From assembly GCA_963678485.1 (NCBI GenBank), contig OY782882.1, forward strand, positions 4,402,001 through 4,466,000: DNA of 64,000 nt, given 5' to 3'. The notes under the pieces are model-generated. The model saw only the letters and a list, made by a program, of their open reading frames with translations. It had not been told where the DNA came from and made no database searches. The stretch's first letter is position 1. Each line of letters starts with the position of its first letter. A program made the position numbers and the translations under genes. Below are positions 1 to 7,098 of this stretch, piece by piece. This DNA comes from CALGYY01 sp963678485. Its GTDB lineage: Bacteria > Bacteroidota > Bacteroidia > Bacteroidales > CAIWKO01.

Positions 1-142
1 TATAGGTTAAAACATAAGTCTTCTGTAGAGTGCTGTTGAAGCTAATAAAACGATCGGTATTCCAATCATTTGCAATTGTATATTCACTATGGAATACTGA
101 CAGAGACATAAAAAATCCAACAAAAAGTGCTAACTTTTTCAT
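1..142 (-). CDS. N-terminus of a secreted protein of unknown function (cut by window edge)
   Basis: An open frame starts with ATG at 142 on the minus strand and stays open to base 1, so only the first 47 residues are visible. They begin MKKLALFVGFFMSLSVF, a short basic start followed by a hydrophobic stretch, which is a typical Sec signal peptide; the mature part would begin near residue 20-25. The remainder (about 22 residues) is too short to place in a family. The start is the only in-frame ATG followed by a signal peptide. I do not recognise it; given the neighbourhood a surface or secreted protein is likely. That it is a real gene is inferred from the signal peptide alone. Confidence 0.55.
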   Translation of the reverse strand, partial: MKKLALFVGFFMSLSVFHSEYTIANDWNTDRFISFNSTLQKTYVLTY

Positions 143-510
143 ATAGTACATATTAAATGATTTGCTAAGAATTGGGGGGAGAATGGCCAGAACCCGGATT
201 GGGTTTTATGTGAAAAGAGCATTACTTGCAGAAATACAGCACTATAACAAATACACATTCTGGTTTAGTTTCTTTTTCGGGACAAAAGTAGTATTTATTA
301 ATTTAACAATAAAACTACGATAGCAATCTCAAATCCCGATACACATTAATAAATACAAAACCGATCAAATTGCTGCAATGTTCGAATTACGAAAACAGTT
401 GAAGGAGATGAATATAGCGTATCAGCAGATGAAATCTGAATAACTGACGTTCAAAATAAAAAAATGGTTGCTTAATTCTTCAATAATTTATACTTGTTCA
501 GTATAAATTT
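143..510. other. Intergenic stretch with a possible gene remnant
   Basis: This 368-base stretch holds no clear gene. A plus-strand frame open from 324 to the TAA at 441-443 gives a 39-residue charged peptide, with an ATG at 378 and ending in AYQQMKSE. It looks like the helical C-terminal tail of a lost protein, but could be chance. An AT-rich stem-loop lies at 487-507, listed separately. Confidence 0.4.
487..507 (-). terminator. AT-rich stem-loop just after the adhesin stop codon
   Basis: TTTATACT (487-494) pairs perfectly with AGTATAAA (500-507) around a 5-nt loop, three bases beyond the stop codon at 511-513. The minus strand has no clear U-run after it, so it is only a possible terminator or mRNA 3'-end stabiliser. 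Confidence 0.35.
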
Positions 511-2733
511 TTATCTGAACAAGGTCATGGATCCAGTAAGAACTTTTCTATCCATTTGGAAAAGTTCGTAATCCTCTTTATACCATAAGACCCAGGAATA
601 CAAACCTTCGGGCGAAGGTTGATTGTTGAAGGTCCCATCCCATCCGGTATTCATATCGGTAGAATGATAAACTTCACCACCCCAGCGATTGTATATGTAG
701 ATTTCGAAGTCGGTGATATGCATCCCGTATATCATATATTTATCATTCAAACCATCGCTATTAGGAGTGAAGGCGTTCGGGATAAATAGAGTTATTGGGC
801 TAATTATTAATATATTATGGGATACTGAATCCATACAGCCCTGATCATCTCTGATCATAAGGGTCACTTTAAAAACACCAGTGTCGCGATAATCATGGAT
901 CGGACTTGGGAAGGTGGAATACCTCCAATCGCCAAAGTCCCAATCCCATTTTGTAGCACCAACCGATTCATCATAAAAAACGACTCTCGGTAACTCAATA
1001 CTTGTTGCTTCAGGATATATGCGAAATGCTGCAACGGGACCGGGAATATTATTGATATGGAAGGAGGTTGTTAGCTGACAATTTACATCAGACACATCAA
1101 CACTATAATTTCCTTCTCCTAAATTATTCAATATTGTGTCAGTATTATCAGGAAATTCAACCCATTCAAAGGTATAAGGTGGAGTTCCTCCTTCGAGATG
1201 TAAGGTCGCAGACCCATTGCCTTTATGACAGGTTTCGTCAGTAATATTTGAAAAGCTGACCGTAGGCGGGGGCGTATCTGTCAAGCTAGTATCGGCAGTA
1301 GCTGTACAACCATTCGCATCTGTAACAACAACAGTATAGTCCCCTGCATGAATGTTATTAAGCGTATCAACATTTAATGATGAATTGCCGTTCCACGAAT
1401 AATGAAAGGGTGCCGTTCCACTGGTTGTGACAGTCGAAATAGTAGCGTTTGCTGAAGTACACATTTCATTTACCACTCCAGAAATTTGTATTTCAGGTCC
1501 CGGTTGATTGAACAAGGTAAATGATGCGGTATCGGTGCAACCAAGATGATCGGTAACAGTTACATTATATAATCCTGCAGCGAGATTTATCAGGTGGCCA
1601 GAATTCACTGTGGAAGAACTCCAATGATAGGAAACAGGATTGTTAAGTGCCGTTATCGTTAAATTAATAGAACCATTGGAAGCAGTACAGCTTTCATTCA
1701 CAACCTGCGAATTTGTAATATCTGGTCCCGGCAAACGTACAACTTCAGCTGTGTCGTAAACAATAAAACAACCTGAAGCATCGGTTACCTGAACCACATA
1801 AGTTCCTGCACTCAAATTATTTATAGTGGGTTGGTTGCTAACAACAGGATGAAGCCATTGAATGGTATAAGGTGGTGTGCTTCCATTGGTGATACTAACA
1901 GTAATACTTCCATCTCCACCAGCGCAACTCTCGTTAACAACACTGCAGTCAACCGTAGGTGGTCCAACACAATTACTATTACAGGATCTTGCTGTAGGGG
2001 TCATAGCTGTAGCAAACCAAGAAGAGGCACCATCGCTGGTACGTTGAAGACTATAGTCTGTGCTGGTAATAATCATTCCCGCATATTCGATGCCCGGAAT
2101 GCTGGCCGCAGCAGGCAGCGACATTGAACCGTTGCAACTGGTCGTTGTATTAACCGGATTAGCATACTCACTTTGAAGATTCAAATTCGCAGGTACACCA
2201 TAAAGATCCCAATAAACAGCATCAATAACAGCGCCGGTAGGACTATATAATCCAATCCAACCATACTCGTCGCGTAAAAACCATCGAGAACTCTCTCCAC
2301 AGAGATACTGTACACCAAAAGTGTTTTGGCGATAATAATTCAAATCAAAATCAAGGTAAGGAACCTGAGCATCATTACCACCCACAATAATAAAATTCAA
2401 TGGAAGTATCTTGGTTCCTGCGGGAAAAGTAAATGCACCCCAATTTGAATAGCCGCTACCTAAAGGGGGTTCCATATTGCTGCCCAGAGTAAAACAACTT
2501 AGGTCAACCGTATCACAGGGACTAGGATTGAATAATTCAATCCATTCTCTGTTTTTGGGAGGTTGATCGCCAGGATCAGTGTTGTATAACGAGTTGGCAT
2601 TGGTTGTCGCACTAGTACCGGTGCTTGGACTCACAAAGACCTCATTGATAACAACCTGCGCATAAGCTGATGGTATCACAAAAACTGATACGAGAATAAA
2701 AAGTAATTTTTTAAGGGGTAGAAGCTTCATCAT
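511..2733 (-). CDS. T9SS type B (gliding-associated C-terminal) secreted protein with lamin-tail, SprB-like and PKD domains
   Basis: A large cell-surface protein of 740 aa. A signal peptide (residues 1-25, cleavage after AYA) is followed by a lamin-tail-like domain (about 26-250, starting VVINEVFVSP). Then come four SprB-like repeats (about 260-560), each with 'NESC...NGS', a PPYT/W core and a 'G.Y.V.VTD..GC' end. A PKD domain (about 565-650, WDWDFGD) precedes a CHU_C/gliding-motility C-terminal domain (about 652-740, with NAFTPNSDGLND and NRWGGEVY) that ends MTLFR. The C-terminal domain is the T9SS type B signal, so export across the outer membrane is expected; an adhesive role is inferred from the repeats. 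A TACTTTTG element lies upstream at 2757-2750. No PorP/SprF gene is adjacent, unlike the similar protein at 11910-13589. Confidence 0.9.
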   Translation of the reverse strand: MMKLLPLKKLLFILVSVFVIPSAYAQVVINEVFVSPSTGTSATTNANSLYNTDPGDQPPKNREWIELFNPSPCDTVDLSCFTLGSNMEPPLGSGYSNWGAFTFPAGTKILPLNFIIVGGNDAQVPYLDFDLNYYRQNTFGVQYLCGESSRWFLRDEYGWIGLYSPTGAVIDAVYWDLYGVPANLNLQSEYANPVNTTTSCNGSMSLPAAASIPGIEYAGMIITSTDYSLQRTSDGASSWFATAMTPTARSCNSNCVGPPTVDCSVVNESCAGGDGSITVSITNGSTPPYTIQWLHPVVSNQPTINNLSAGTYVVQVTDASGCFIVYDTAEVVRLPGPDITNSQVVNESCTASNGSINLTITALNNPVSYHWSSSTVNSGHLINLAAGLYNVTVTDHLGCTDTASFTLFNQPGPEIQISGVVNEMCTSANATISTVTTSGTAPFHYSWNGNSSLNVDTLNNIHAGDYTVVVTDANGCTATADTSLTDTPPPTVSFSNITDETCHKGNGSATLHLEGGTPPYTFEWVEFPDNTDTILNNLGEGNYSVDVSDVNCQLTTSFHINNIPGPVAAFRIYPEATSIELPRVVFYDESVGATKWDWDFGDWRYSTFPSPIHDYRDTGVFKVTLMIRDDQGCMDSVSHNILIISPITLFIPNAFTPNSDGLNDKYMIYGMHITDFEIYIYNRWGGEVYHSTDMNTGWDGTFNNQPSPEGLYSWVLWYKEDYELFQMDRKVLTGSMTLFR

Positions 2734-2749
2734 CAGGGCGTAATCAATG

Positions 2750-2757
2750 CAAAAGTA
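2750..2757 (-). promoter_or_regulatory. Bacteroidota -7 promoter element for the type B T9SS protein
   Basis: On the minus strand 2757-2750 reads TACTTTTG, an exact match to the TAnnTTTG element of Bacteroidota primary-sigma promoters. It lies 16 bases before the ATG at 2733. I saw no convincing TTTG at -33. Confidence 0.5.
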
Positions 2758-2922
2758 CGGGAAATTTCAGAAAATTGTTGTGTGTATTGGAAAGAATTAG
2801 GCATTTTCCCTCAAAATTGGTACCACGAAAATTTCAGTTTGCTTTTTTTTCTGCCTCTAAACATCATAATCTGTATCTTTATTGCACAGAATTTTTTTTT
2901 GAATTCTACAATATTAGGCCAT

Positions 2923-3618
2923 ATGAAAAAAAGAATACTCAAATTTTTTTGTCTGATAATTTTTTCTTCACTGCTATTTATTGGTAATGATCTGAGGGGC
3001 CAAATTGGCGTCAATTATTTTTTCCCGGAGCATGGCACATTTTCAATTCCTCTTGCTCCGTTGAGTTATAGTCAGCCCATCACATTTGGGAACTTTCGTT
3101 ATTTCAAATTAATTCCCGGAGGATCTGTTTATAATATTGCTGGGATGTCGGTGAATGGGATACCCGGAGAATATCCTCAAAATAAACCACTTATTGGTCA
3201 TTTTTATTCGGTACTGGTGAGTTTAATGCCGGCAGTGTCTATTCCAATTGGTGCCGTTGATCTTGATTTTTGCGGTGGTTATTGGGGCGCCTATAATATT
3301 GTACCGCGTATTATTCAAGGGAACATGGATGCAATGCTGATGAAATATGAGGGTTGGGATGCTTGTACTTCAGATATGCATTTCAAGAATACAATCAATC
3401 ACGGTTATGTGGTCGGAATGTCCATCAGCATTTGGTTTAATGATGATCAGGCCATTTCTCCCGGATTGTTCTACTATGTTGGTGGATCTAAATTAAATTT
3501 GAACGGAACATACACTGGTGCAAAAATAGGAGATCCGGTAGAGTCGAAGACTATAGAATTCCCTGATTCACGATTGAATTATCGTGGTTTCGAAGTTCAG
3601 ATTGCTTTACAGTTGTAA
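2923..3618 (+). CDS. Secreted or outer-membrane protein of unknown function
   Basis: I do not recognise this 231-aa protein. The ATG at 2923 is preferred to the upstream in-frame ATG at 2782 because it opens a clear signal peptide (MKKRILKFFCLIIFSSLLF, cleavage near LRGQ). The mature part is rich in Gly, aromatic and alternating hydrophobic residues and ends in ...RGFEVQIALQL. That pattern, with a terminal strand and hydrophobic last residues, fits a small outer-membrane beta-barrel, but this is inference. It converges with the NadR-like gene, with the two stop codons one base apart (3618/3620). No lipobox and no T9SS signal are visible. Confidence 0.65.
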   Translation: MKKRILKFFCLIIFSSLLFIGNDLRGQIGVNYFFPEHGTFSIPLAPLSYSQPITFGNFRYFKLIPGGSVYNIAGMSVNGIPGEYPQNKPLIGHFYSVLVSLMPAVSIPIGAVDLDFCGGYWGAYNIVPRIIQGNMDAMLMKYEGWDACTSDMHFKNTINHGYVVGMSISIWFNDDQAISPGLFYYVGGSKLNLNGTYTGAKIGDPVESKTIEFPDSRLNYRGFEVQIALQL

Positions 3619-3619
3619 G

Positions 3620-4168
3620 CTATTTCTTAGGAATAATTTGATCATTTATAATGTTGATGGCGTTTTTCGAACGCTCATCTCCATGTCCTTTTATTACAAA
3701 ATACGGAAGCCCTTGCAATTTCAATGCTTCCAAATATAGATTAAAGAGAATACTTCGTTGATCGGGATGCTCCCTCAATGGGTCATACTCCCATGGCAGA
3801 TCAATATCGCAAAGCAAGTACAAATCATAGATGTGCGATTTAAAAGAGTCTTCTATCCATTGCGGGCAACGACCATATTTAAATTCTGCCCATATTTTTG
3901 TAACCAAACAATCGGTATCACAGAATAGTAATCCATTTGCTTTTTCGGCAAATGCTTCTTCAGATGCCAATTGCCCTTTTGCAATGCATTCAATATCCTC
4001 AAACTGATAGGGCCGATCGAGTTTTTCTAAATACGTTCTGGCGAATTCAGGAACCCATGTTGTATTGAAATGTTTTGCCAGAACTTCCGCAAGTTGCGAT
4101 TTTCCTGTTGACTCGGGGCCGGTGATGGCTATACGGCAGAGGCCTGATTTCTGTAATCTTTCATCCAT
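3620..4168 (-). CDS. NadR-like ribosylnicotinamide kinase (AAA ATPase)
   Basis: A 182-aa P-loop protein. Walker A is GPESTGKS (residues 17-24), followed by VPEFARTYLE and LLFCDTDCLVT, the pattern of the ribosylnicotinamide kinase half of NadR. The family phosphorylates nicotinamide riboside to NMN in the cytoplasm, trapping it after uptake. The HTH and adenylyltransferase domains of enterobacterial NadR are absent, so this is the kinase part only. The start overlaps the end of the pnuC-like gene by 40 bases, giving strong translational coupling and supporting a shared substrate. If the transporter carries thiamine instead (PnuT), this enzyme could be a vitamin kinase of different specificity; the sequence does not settle this. 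Confidence 0.82.
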   Translation of the reverse strand: MDERLQKSGLCRIAITGPESTGKSQLAEVLAKHFNTTWVPEFARTYLEKLDRPYQFEDIECIAKGQLASEEAFAEKANGLLFCDTDCLVTKIWAEFKYGRCPQWIEDSFKSHIYDLYLLCDIDLPWEYDPLREHPDQRSILFNLYLEALKLQGLPYFVIKGHGDERSKNAINIINDQIIPKK

Positions 4169-4728
4169 AGTTTTAATCCTGCCACGGCCATTAATGTAAA
4201 AATAAAATATAAGGCGGTGAAGAAGTATATTTCTTTATAAGTATATATTGCCACGCAAATCAGATCAATAAAAATCCATGCAATCCAATGCTCCATGATT
4301 TTTTTTGCCATGGCCCAAGTGGCCAGAATTCCCCATACTGCCACAAAAGAATCAATAAACGGGAGTGATGCATTTGTGTAGGATTTGAACAACCAACCCA
4401 TGAGCAGTGTGCCAACTATTCCGATGATGACAAGCCACAGTATTTCCAGTTTTTTAATTTTTCGGATACTCAATTTGCTCTTTTTTTCTCCTCCCCACAA
4501 CCATTGGTACCAGCCGTAAAGTGTCATGACTAAATAAAAAACCTGCAGTAAAACATCGGCATATAATCGCGCAAAAAAGAATACAAAGAGGGAGAGCGCA
4601 ACATTCGCTAATCCTACAGGCCAGCACCAGATACTTTGCTTCGCTGTGAGCCAGACTCCAAGCACTCCAAAAATAAATGCTGAAATTTCGAGGTAATGTA
4701 AACCTAACCAGTTAAATACAGTTTGCAT
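4129..4728 (-). CDS. pnuC: PnuC-family vitamin transporter (probably nicotinamide riboside)
   Basis: A 199-aa inner-membrane protein with about seven hydrophobic segments and PnuC signatures: YADVLLQVFYLVMTLYGWYQW (about 56-76) and the later DSF...W..ATW.MAKK..E.W..WI..D. PnuC proteins move nicotinamide riboside by facilitated diffusion, with trapping by a kinase. The overlapping NadR-like kinase gene fits that exactly. Some Bacteroidota relatives (PnuT) carry thiamine and sit behind TPP riboswitches; there is no room for one here, as only 7 bases separate this gene from the preceding stop. It belongs to a minus-strand run 5503 to 3620. Confidence 0.85.
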   Translation of the reverse strand: MQTVFNWLGLHYLEISAFIFGVLGVWLTAKQSIWCWPVGLANVALSLFVFFFARLYADVLLQVFYLVMTLYGWYQWLWGGEKKSKLSIRKIKKLEILWLVIIGIVGTLLMGWLFKSYTNASLPFIDSFVAVWGILATWAMAKKIMEHWIAWIFIDLICVAIYTYKEIYFFTALYFIFTLMAVAGLKLWMKDYRNQASAV

Positions 4729-4735
4729 TGCGGGG

Positions 4736-5503
4736 CTACTTATAATTAATGCTGACGTAGCCGTTAGTTATACTTGTTCCATCGCTTCGATACACCATGA
4801 ATTTGTATTCACCGGCACTTACGAAGGTATATTTGAAATAAGTGGCAATCCATTGAGATTCTACTGTGAGGTTTTTAGTGGTAACGTATTCATCATAGTT
4901 TTCACCTTTCCAAATATCAACAATAAGTCCGGTGGTTTCAAATGCTTTTTTCCCGTTATCTATATATATATAAATGTAGCTCCCATTTTCTCTGTTAATC
5001 GAAAAACTCTCCGAAACATCCGATGGATTTTCATTCTCGTCGATGCCCAAACAAAAGCTAACACTTGCAGTAGCACCTTCCTGTTCTGTACCCTCGTTGT
5101 CAAATCGAATTTCTATTATTCGCTCGGCGAGTGGGTTGAGTTGCTCATCAGCAATACGTACTTTGAAGGTTCCTTTATCATGAAATCTATAATCATACAC
5201 AGCCCAGGATTTGGTTTGATCCGGCGCAAAACTTTCAGTGGCGTATTCCTCGTAACTCCCATTGATCTCGCGATCGATCAGAACATAGAGCTTTGGCCAT
5301 TGAATGGGCACACCATTATTATTGTAGAGAATATAAACCCCACCACCAGTCGGTTTCATTAGCCATTCGGTATTAGCTGCAATCGGCTGACCGGAAGTAG
5401 TATAATTTTCACAGAGCGTGACACGCGGTTGCGCCAAAGCCTTGATGCTGCTTACACTCAGGAATAGTAATAAGATGACAAGAAAATAAATGCCTTTTTT
5501 CAT
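4736..5503 (-). CDS. Secreted protein of unknown function
   Basis: A 255-aa protein with a clear signal peptide (MKKGIYFLVILLLFLSVSSI, cleavage after ALA at residue 24). The mature part seems to consist of two similar beta-rich halves: VTLCENYTTSGQP...GTFKVRIADE and VSFCLGIDENENP...GEYKFMVYRSDG. Each has an early Cys, an 'Y.....Y.T...' middle (EEYATESF / DEYVTTKN) and a 'G.(F/Y)K..' end. I do not recognise the family; the halves resemble Ig-like folds. It lies 7 bases before pnuC on the same strand and is probably co-transcribed, but no functional link is visible. No lipobox and no T9SS signal. Confidence 0.7.
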   Translation of the reverse strand: MKKGIYFLVILLLFLSVSSIKALAQPRVTLCENYTTSGQPIAANTEWLMKPTGGGVYILYNNNGVPIQWPKLYVLIDREINGSYEEYATESFAPDQTKSWAVYDYRFHDKGTFKVRIADEQLNPLAERIIEIRFDNEGTEQEGATASVSFCLGIDENENPSDVSESFSINRENGSYIYIYIDNGKKAFETTGLIVDIWKGENYDEYVTTKNLTVESQWIATYFKYTFVSAGEYKFMVYRSDGTSITNGYVSINYK

Positions 5504-5550
5504 ACAACTGAGGTTACTTTATGTTCCCTTAGAATATAGATATTTTTCGT

Positions 5551-5793
5551 TCATTGAAGGTCAGCATTGATTACTTTTAAAACAAAAACAGAGTGGGGGA
5601 GTTCGAAGGATTTTTTTATTTCTGCAGTGATTACTCCCATCACTAAATCGTATTCACCAAAAACCTGAGTGCTCATTCCATTGGTATTGGCTACCAAACC
5701 TGCATGCGCGCGGACACGTGCAATGAAATCAAGAATGTGGGGAACAAATTCCACTTTTAGTGGGTAGTAGCTAATGTCAACGGAAACATTCAT
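5551..5793 (-). CDS. YkoF-like thiamine/HMP-binding family small protein
   Basis: An 80-aa cytoplasmic protein (no signal peptide) with the pattern of the YkoF/MTH1187 ferredoxin-like family: an N-terminal strand MNVSVDISYYPL, a helix with HILDFIARVRAHAGL, a strand V.TNGMSTQVFGEYD and a closing VFVLKVINADL. Members of the family bind thiamine or its pyrimidine, or act as small ligand-binding proteins. It is 48 bases upstream of the secreted protein gene and on the same strand as pnuC and the NadR-like kinase, which hints at a vitamin theme. Its -7 element overlaps that of the divergent lipoprotein gene. The family call is moderately sure; the ligand is unknown. Confidence 0.65.
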   Translation of the reverse strand: MNVSVDISYYPLKVEFVPHILDFIARVRAHAGLVANTNGMSTQVFGEYDLVMGVITAEIKKSFELPHSVFVLKVINADLQ

Positions 5794-5822
5794 AAACGTT
5801 CTTATTAAATTGTATTAATGCC

Positions 5823-5856
5823 TTGTATTCCTACAAAAGTACGTATATTTGGCAAA
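5823..5856. promoter_or_regulatory. Overlapping divergent promoters
   Basis: Plus strand: TTG (5823-5825), 18 bases, then TATATTTG (5844-5851), both exact matches to the Bacteroidota promoter, aimed at the lipoprotein gene at 5960. Minus strand: TACTTTTG (5841-5834) aimed at the YkoF-like gene at 5793. The two -7 elements are only two bases apart, so the two polymerases cannot bind at once. Confidence 0.55.
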
Positions 5857-5901
5857 CTTTTAACAGTCTTTGAAAAAAGCTCCCGCAACAAATTAATTAT
5901 T

Positions 5902-5937
5902 AAGGTGAGGGTGTTAAGCGGGGAAGCGCCCAACCTT
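5902..5937 (+). promoter_or_regulatory. Structured mRNA leader hairpin before the lipoprotein gene
   Basis: In the roughly 100-nt leader, AAGGT (5902-5906) pairs with ACCTT (5933-5937) and GGGTG (5909-5913) with CGCCC (5927-5931), leaving a 13-nt purine-rich loop. GC-rich pairing is unusual in the surrounding AT-rich sequence. A regulatory role is inferred only. Confidence 0.4.
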
Positions 5938-5959
5938 TAGTCACAAAAAAACAATTCAG

Positions 5960-6517
5960 ATGAACAAGCTTAAAATTTTAATGATTGCTATGGCTGCTTT
6001 TACCTTAATTTTTAGCAGCTGCCTTACCGTTGAAAAGAAAACCTATACTTACGAATTCACTGGTAAAGAATCAGGAAAACTTACCGTAAAATATTATAAT
6101 ATCATGTCAATCGTCGATTCAGCCGGTGTTACTGAAGTTGAAGATTTCGATGATCTTGTAAATAATTATCTCAATGGCGACCGCGTCAATAGCAGCTATC
6201 CCGATGCATTGAATATTCAGAAACGCCTGTATGAAGAAGATGGTGTTTTATGTGGTGAGCTTACGATGGATTATCCCACCTTGGCTGCTGCCCGCCTCTT
6301 TCAATTCAACAGCAAAAGCCCGTATACATTCTATGCAAGTTCTGTTGATGGCGAATCTTATATCGAGTCAAACGGAACCTACGGTGGCGATATTTGTCCT
6401 GTAGTTATGTGGCCCAACAAACTGAAAAAATTGGTTATCACAACCAGCGTAAGCCGTCCTTCCGATGATACTTATGTTAGTCTTCTTAAGGAATATGTAA
6501 AGTGGAAAAGGAACTAA
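5960..6517 (+). CDS. Lipoprotein of unknown function
   Basis: A 185-aa protein. The signal sequence MNKLKILMIAMAAFTLIF ends in a lipobox-like SSC with Cys at about residue 21, so it is probably lipid-anchored. The mature part starts with alternating Thr/Tyr (KKTYTYEFTGKESGKLTVKYY) that could form beta strands, and ends in a charged KEYVKWKRN. I know no family for it. It has its own promoter (5823-5851), a hairpin leader and a strong terminator, so it is a monocistronic unit. This arrangement suggests regulated expression, though nothing in the protein explains by what. Confidence 0.75.
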   Translation: MNKLKILMIAMAAFTLIFSSCLTVEKKTYTYEFTGKESGKLTVKYYNIMSIVDSAGVTEVEDFDDLVNNYLNGDRVNSSYPDALNIQKRLYEEDGVLCGELTMDYPTLAAARLFQFNSKSPYTFYASSVDGESYIESNGTYGGDICPVVMWPNKLKKLVITTSVSRPSDDTYVSLLKEYVKWKRN

Positions 6518-6535
6518 TTCTAAGATAATACCTAC

Positions 6536-6565
6536 AAAGGCTGCCATAAGGCAGCCTTTTTTTTT
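6536..6565 (+). terminator. Rho-independent terminator of the lipoprotein gene
   Basis: AAAGGCTGCC (6536-6545) pairs perfectly with GGCAGCCTTT (6550-6559) around an ATAA loop, followed by a run of T to 6565. It lies 19 bases after the stop codon. Confidence 0.9.
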
Positions 6566-6680
6566 GTCTTGTTTCTATTTTCTTCTCTTTGAATTGCTTG
6601 TCGTTATTGCGCTGTAGGGATTGTTAACAATGTTAATAACTTTTTGTGAATAAGATGTTAAGAAGAAAATGCTAAAATGC

Positions 6681-6712
6681 TTGACATCAGCCCAATGTTC
6701 AATGTATATTTG
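6681..6712 (+). promoter_or_regulatory. Promoter in front of the candidate RNA gene
   Basis: TTGACA (6681-6686) and TATATTTG (6705-6712), with 21 bases between the TTG and the -7 element, match both Bacteroidota promoter elements. No protein-coding start follows; transcription from about 6719 would enter the hairpin-rich region. Confidence 0.6.
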
Positions 6713-7007
6713 TTTCATCAGGTGAGCGATAAAACGCTGGCTTGCAAAAGCAAGTTCTTTTAATGTTGATTCTGAATTTGGGTTGTATCATTCAGGCGAC
6801 TCGGTAGGTGTGTATCCGTGAGGATGTATGCTGAAAGGCACCTTAGCTGGTGAGCTTGGGCGACAGTCCGTAAGAGGAATAAAGATTAATGGCGCTGGTC
6901 CCGCAAGGGACAGGTGTTTAACCGTAATCTGGCGCTGTCCGGTAGCTACGGCAACCGAAACGGTGAATGGGGAACATACTGAATAAGTTTGTTCCCCATT
7001 GTGTTTT
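6713..7007 (+). ncRNA. Candidate structured non-coding RNA, family not recognised
   Basis: About 290 bases free of a credible protein gene carry a dense set of hairpins. AGCG/CGCT (6725-6728/6735-6738); CTTGC/GCAAG (6741-6745/6750-6754); CTGAAT/ATTCAG (6772-6777/6790-6795). TGTATCC/GGATGTA (6811-6817/6822-6828) closes on a GTGA tetraloop inside AGGTG/CACCT (6806-6810/6839-6843). GTCCC/GGGAC (6898-6902/6907-6911) closes on a GCAA tetraloop inside AGATTA/TAATCT (6883-6888/6925-6930). It ends with a perfect 11-bp stem (6966-6976/6990-7000) followed by GTGTTTT. A promoter precedes it. I compared it by eye with RNase P RNA, tmRNA, SRP RNA, 6S and common riboswitches and found none of their conserved boxes. 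Two GNRA-type tetraloops and GC content above the surroundings support a real RNA. The ends are estimates. Confidence 0.55.
6966..7007 (+). terminator. Terminator-like stem ending the candidate RNA
   Basis: AATGGGGAACA (6966-6976) pairs perfectly with TGTTCCCCATT (6990-7000) across a 13-nt loop and is followed by GTGTTTT. The U-run is short. On the minus strand nothing U-rich follows, so it belongs to the plus strand. Confidence 0.55.
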
Positions 7008-7098
7008 AAATCTCTATATTCATTATTATCTATAGTGTGCCTCTCATCATGATAATCATTTGTGATGTTACTTCCAATGTAGTATGCCAAATTTATAT

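Noticed and set aside
1831..2127. 98-aa plus-strand frame inside the T9SS type B gene
   Set aside because: It lies antisense to a well-supported 740-aa protein with intact domains, and has no signal or domain of its own.
2782..2922. Upstream start for the small secreted protein
   Set aside because: The extra 47 residues contain no signal peptide start and precede a complete signal peptide at 2923.
4729..4735. TPP riboswitch upstream of pnuC
   Set aside because: Only 7 bases separate pnuC from the previous stop codon, leaving no room for one, and no THI-box sequence was seen upstream of the run.
6713..7007. c-di-GMP (GEMM) or SAM riboswitch
   Set aside because: GGTAGCTACGGCAACC at 6941-6956 resembles small parts of both, but the other conserved boxes of each family are absent and no coding gene follows on the plus strand.
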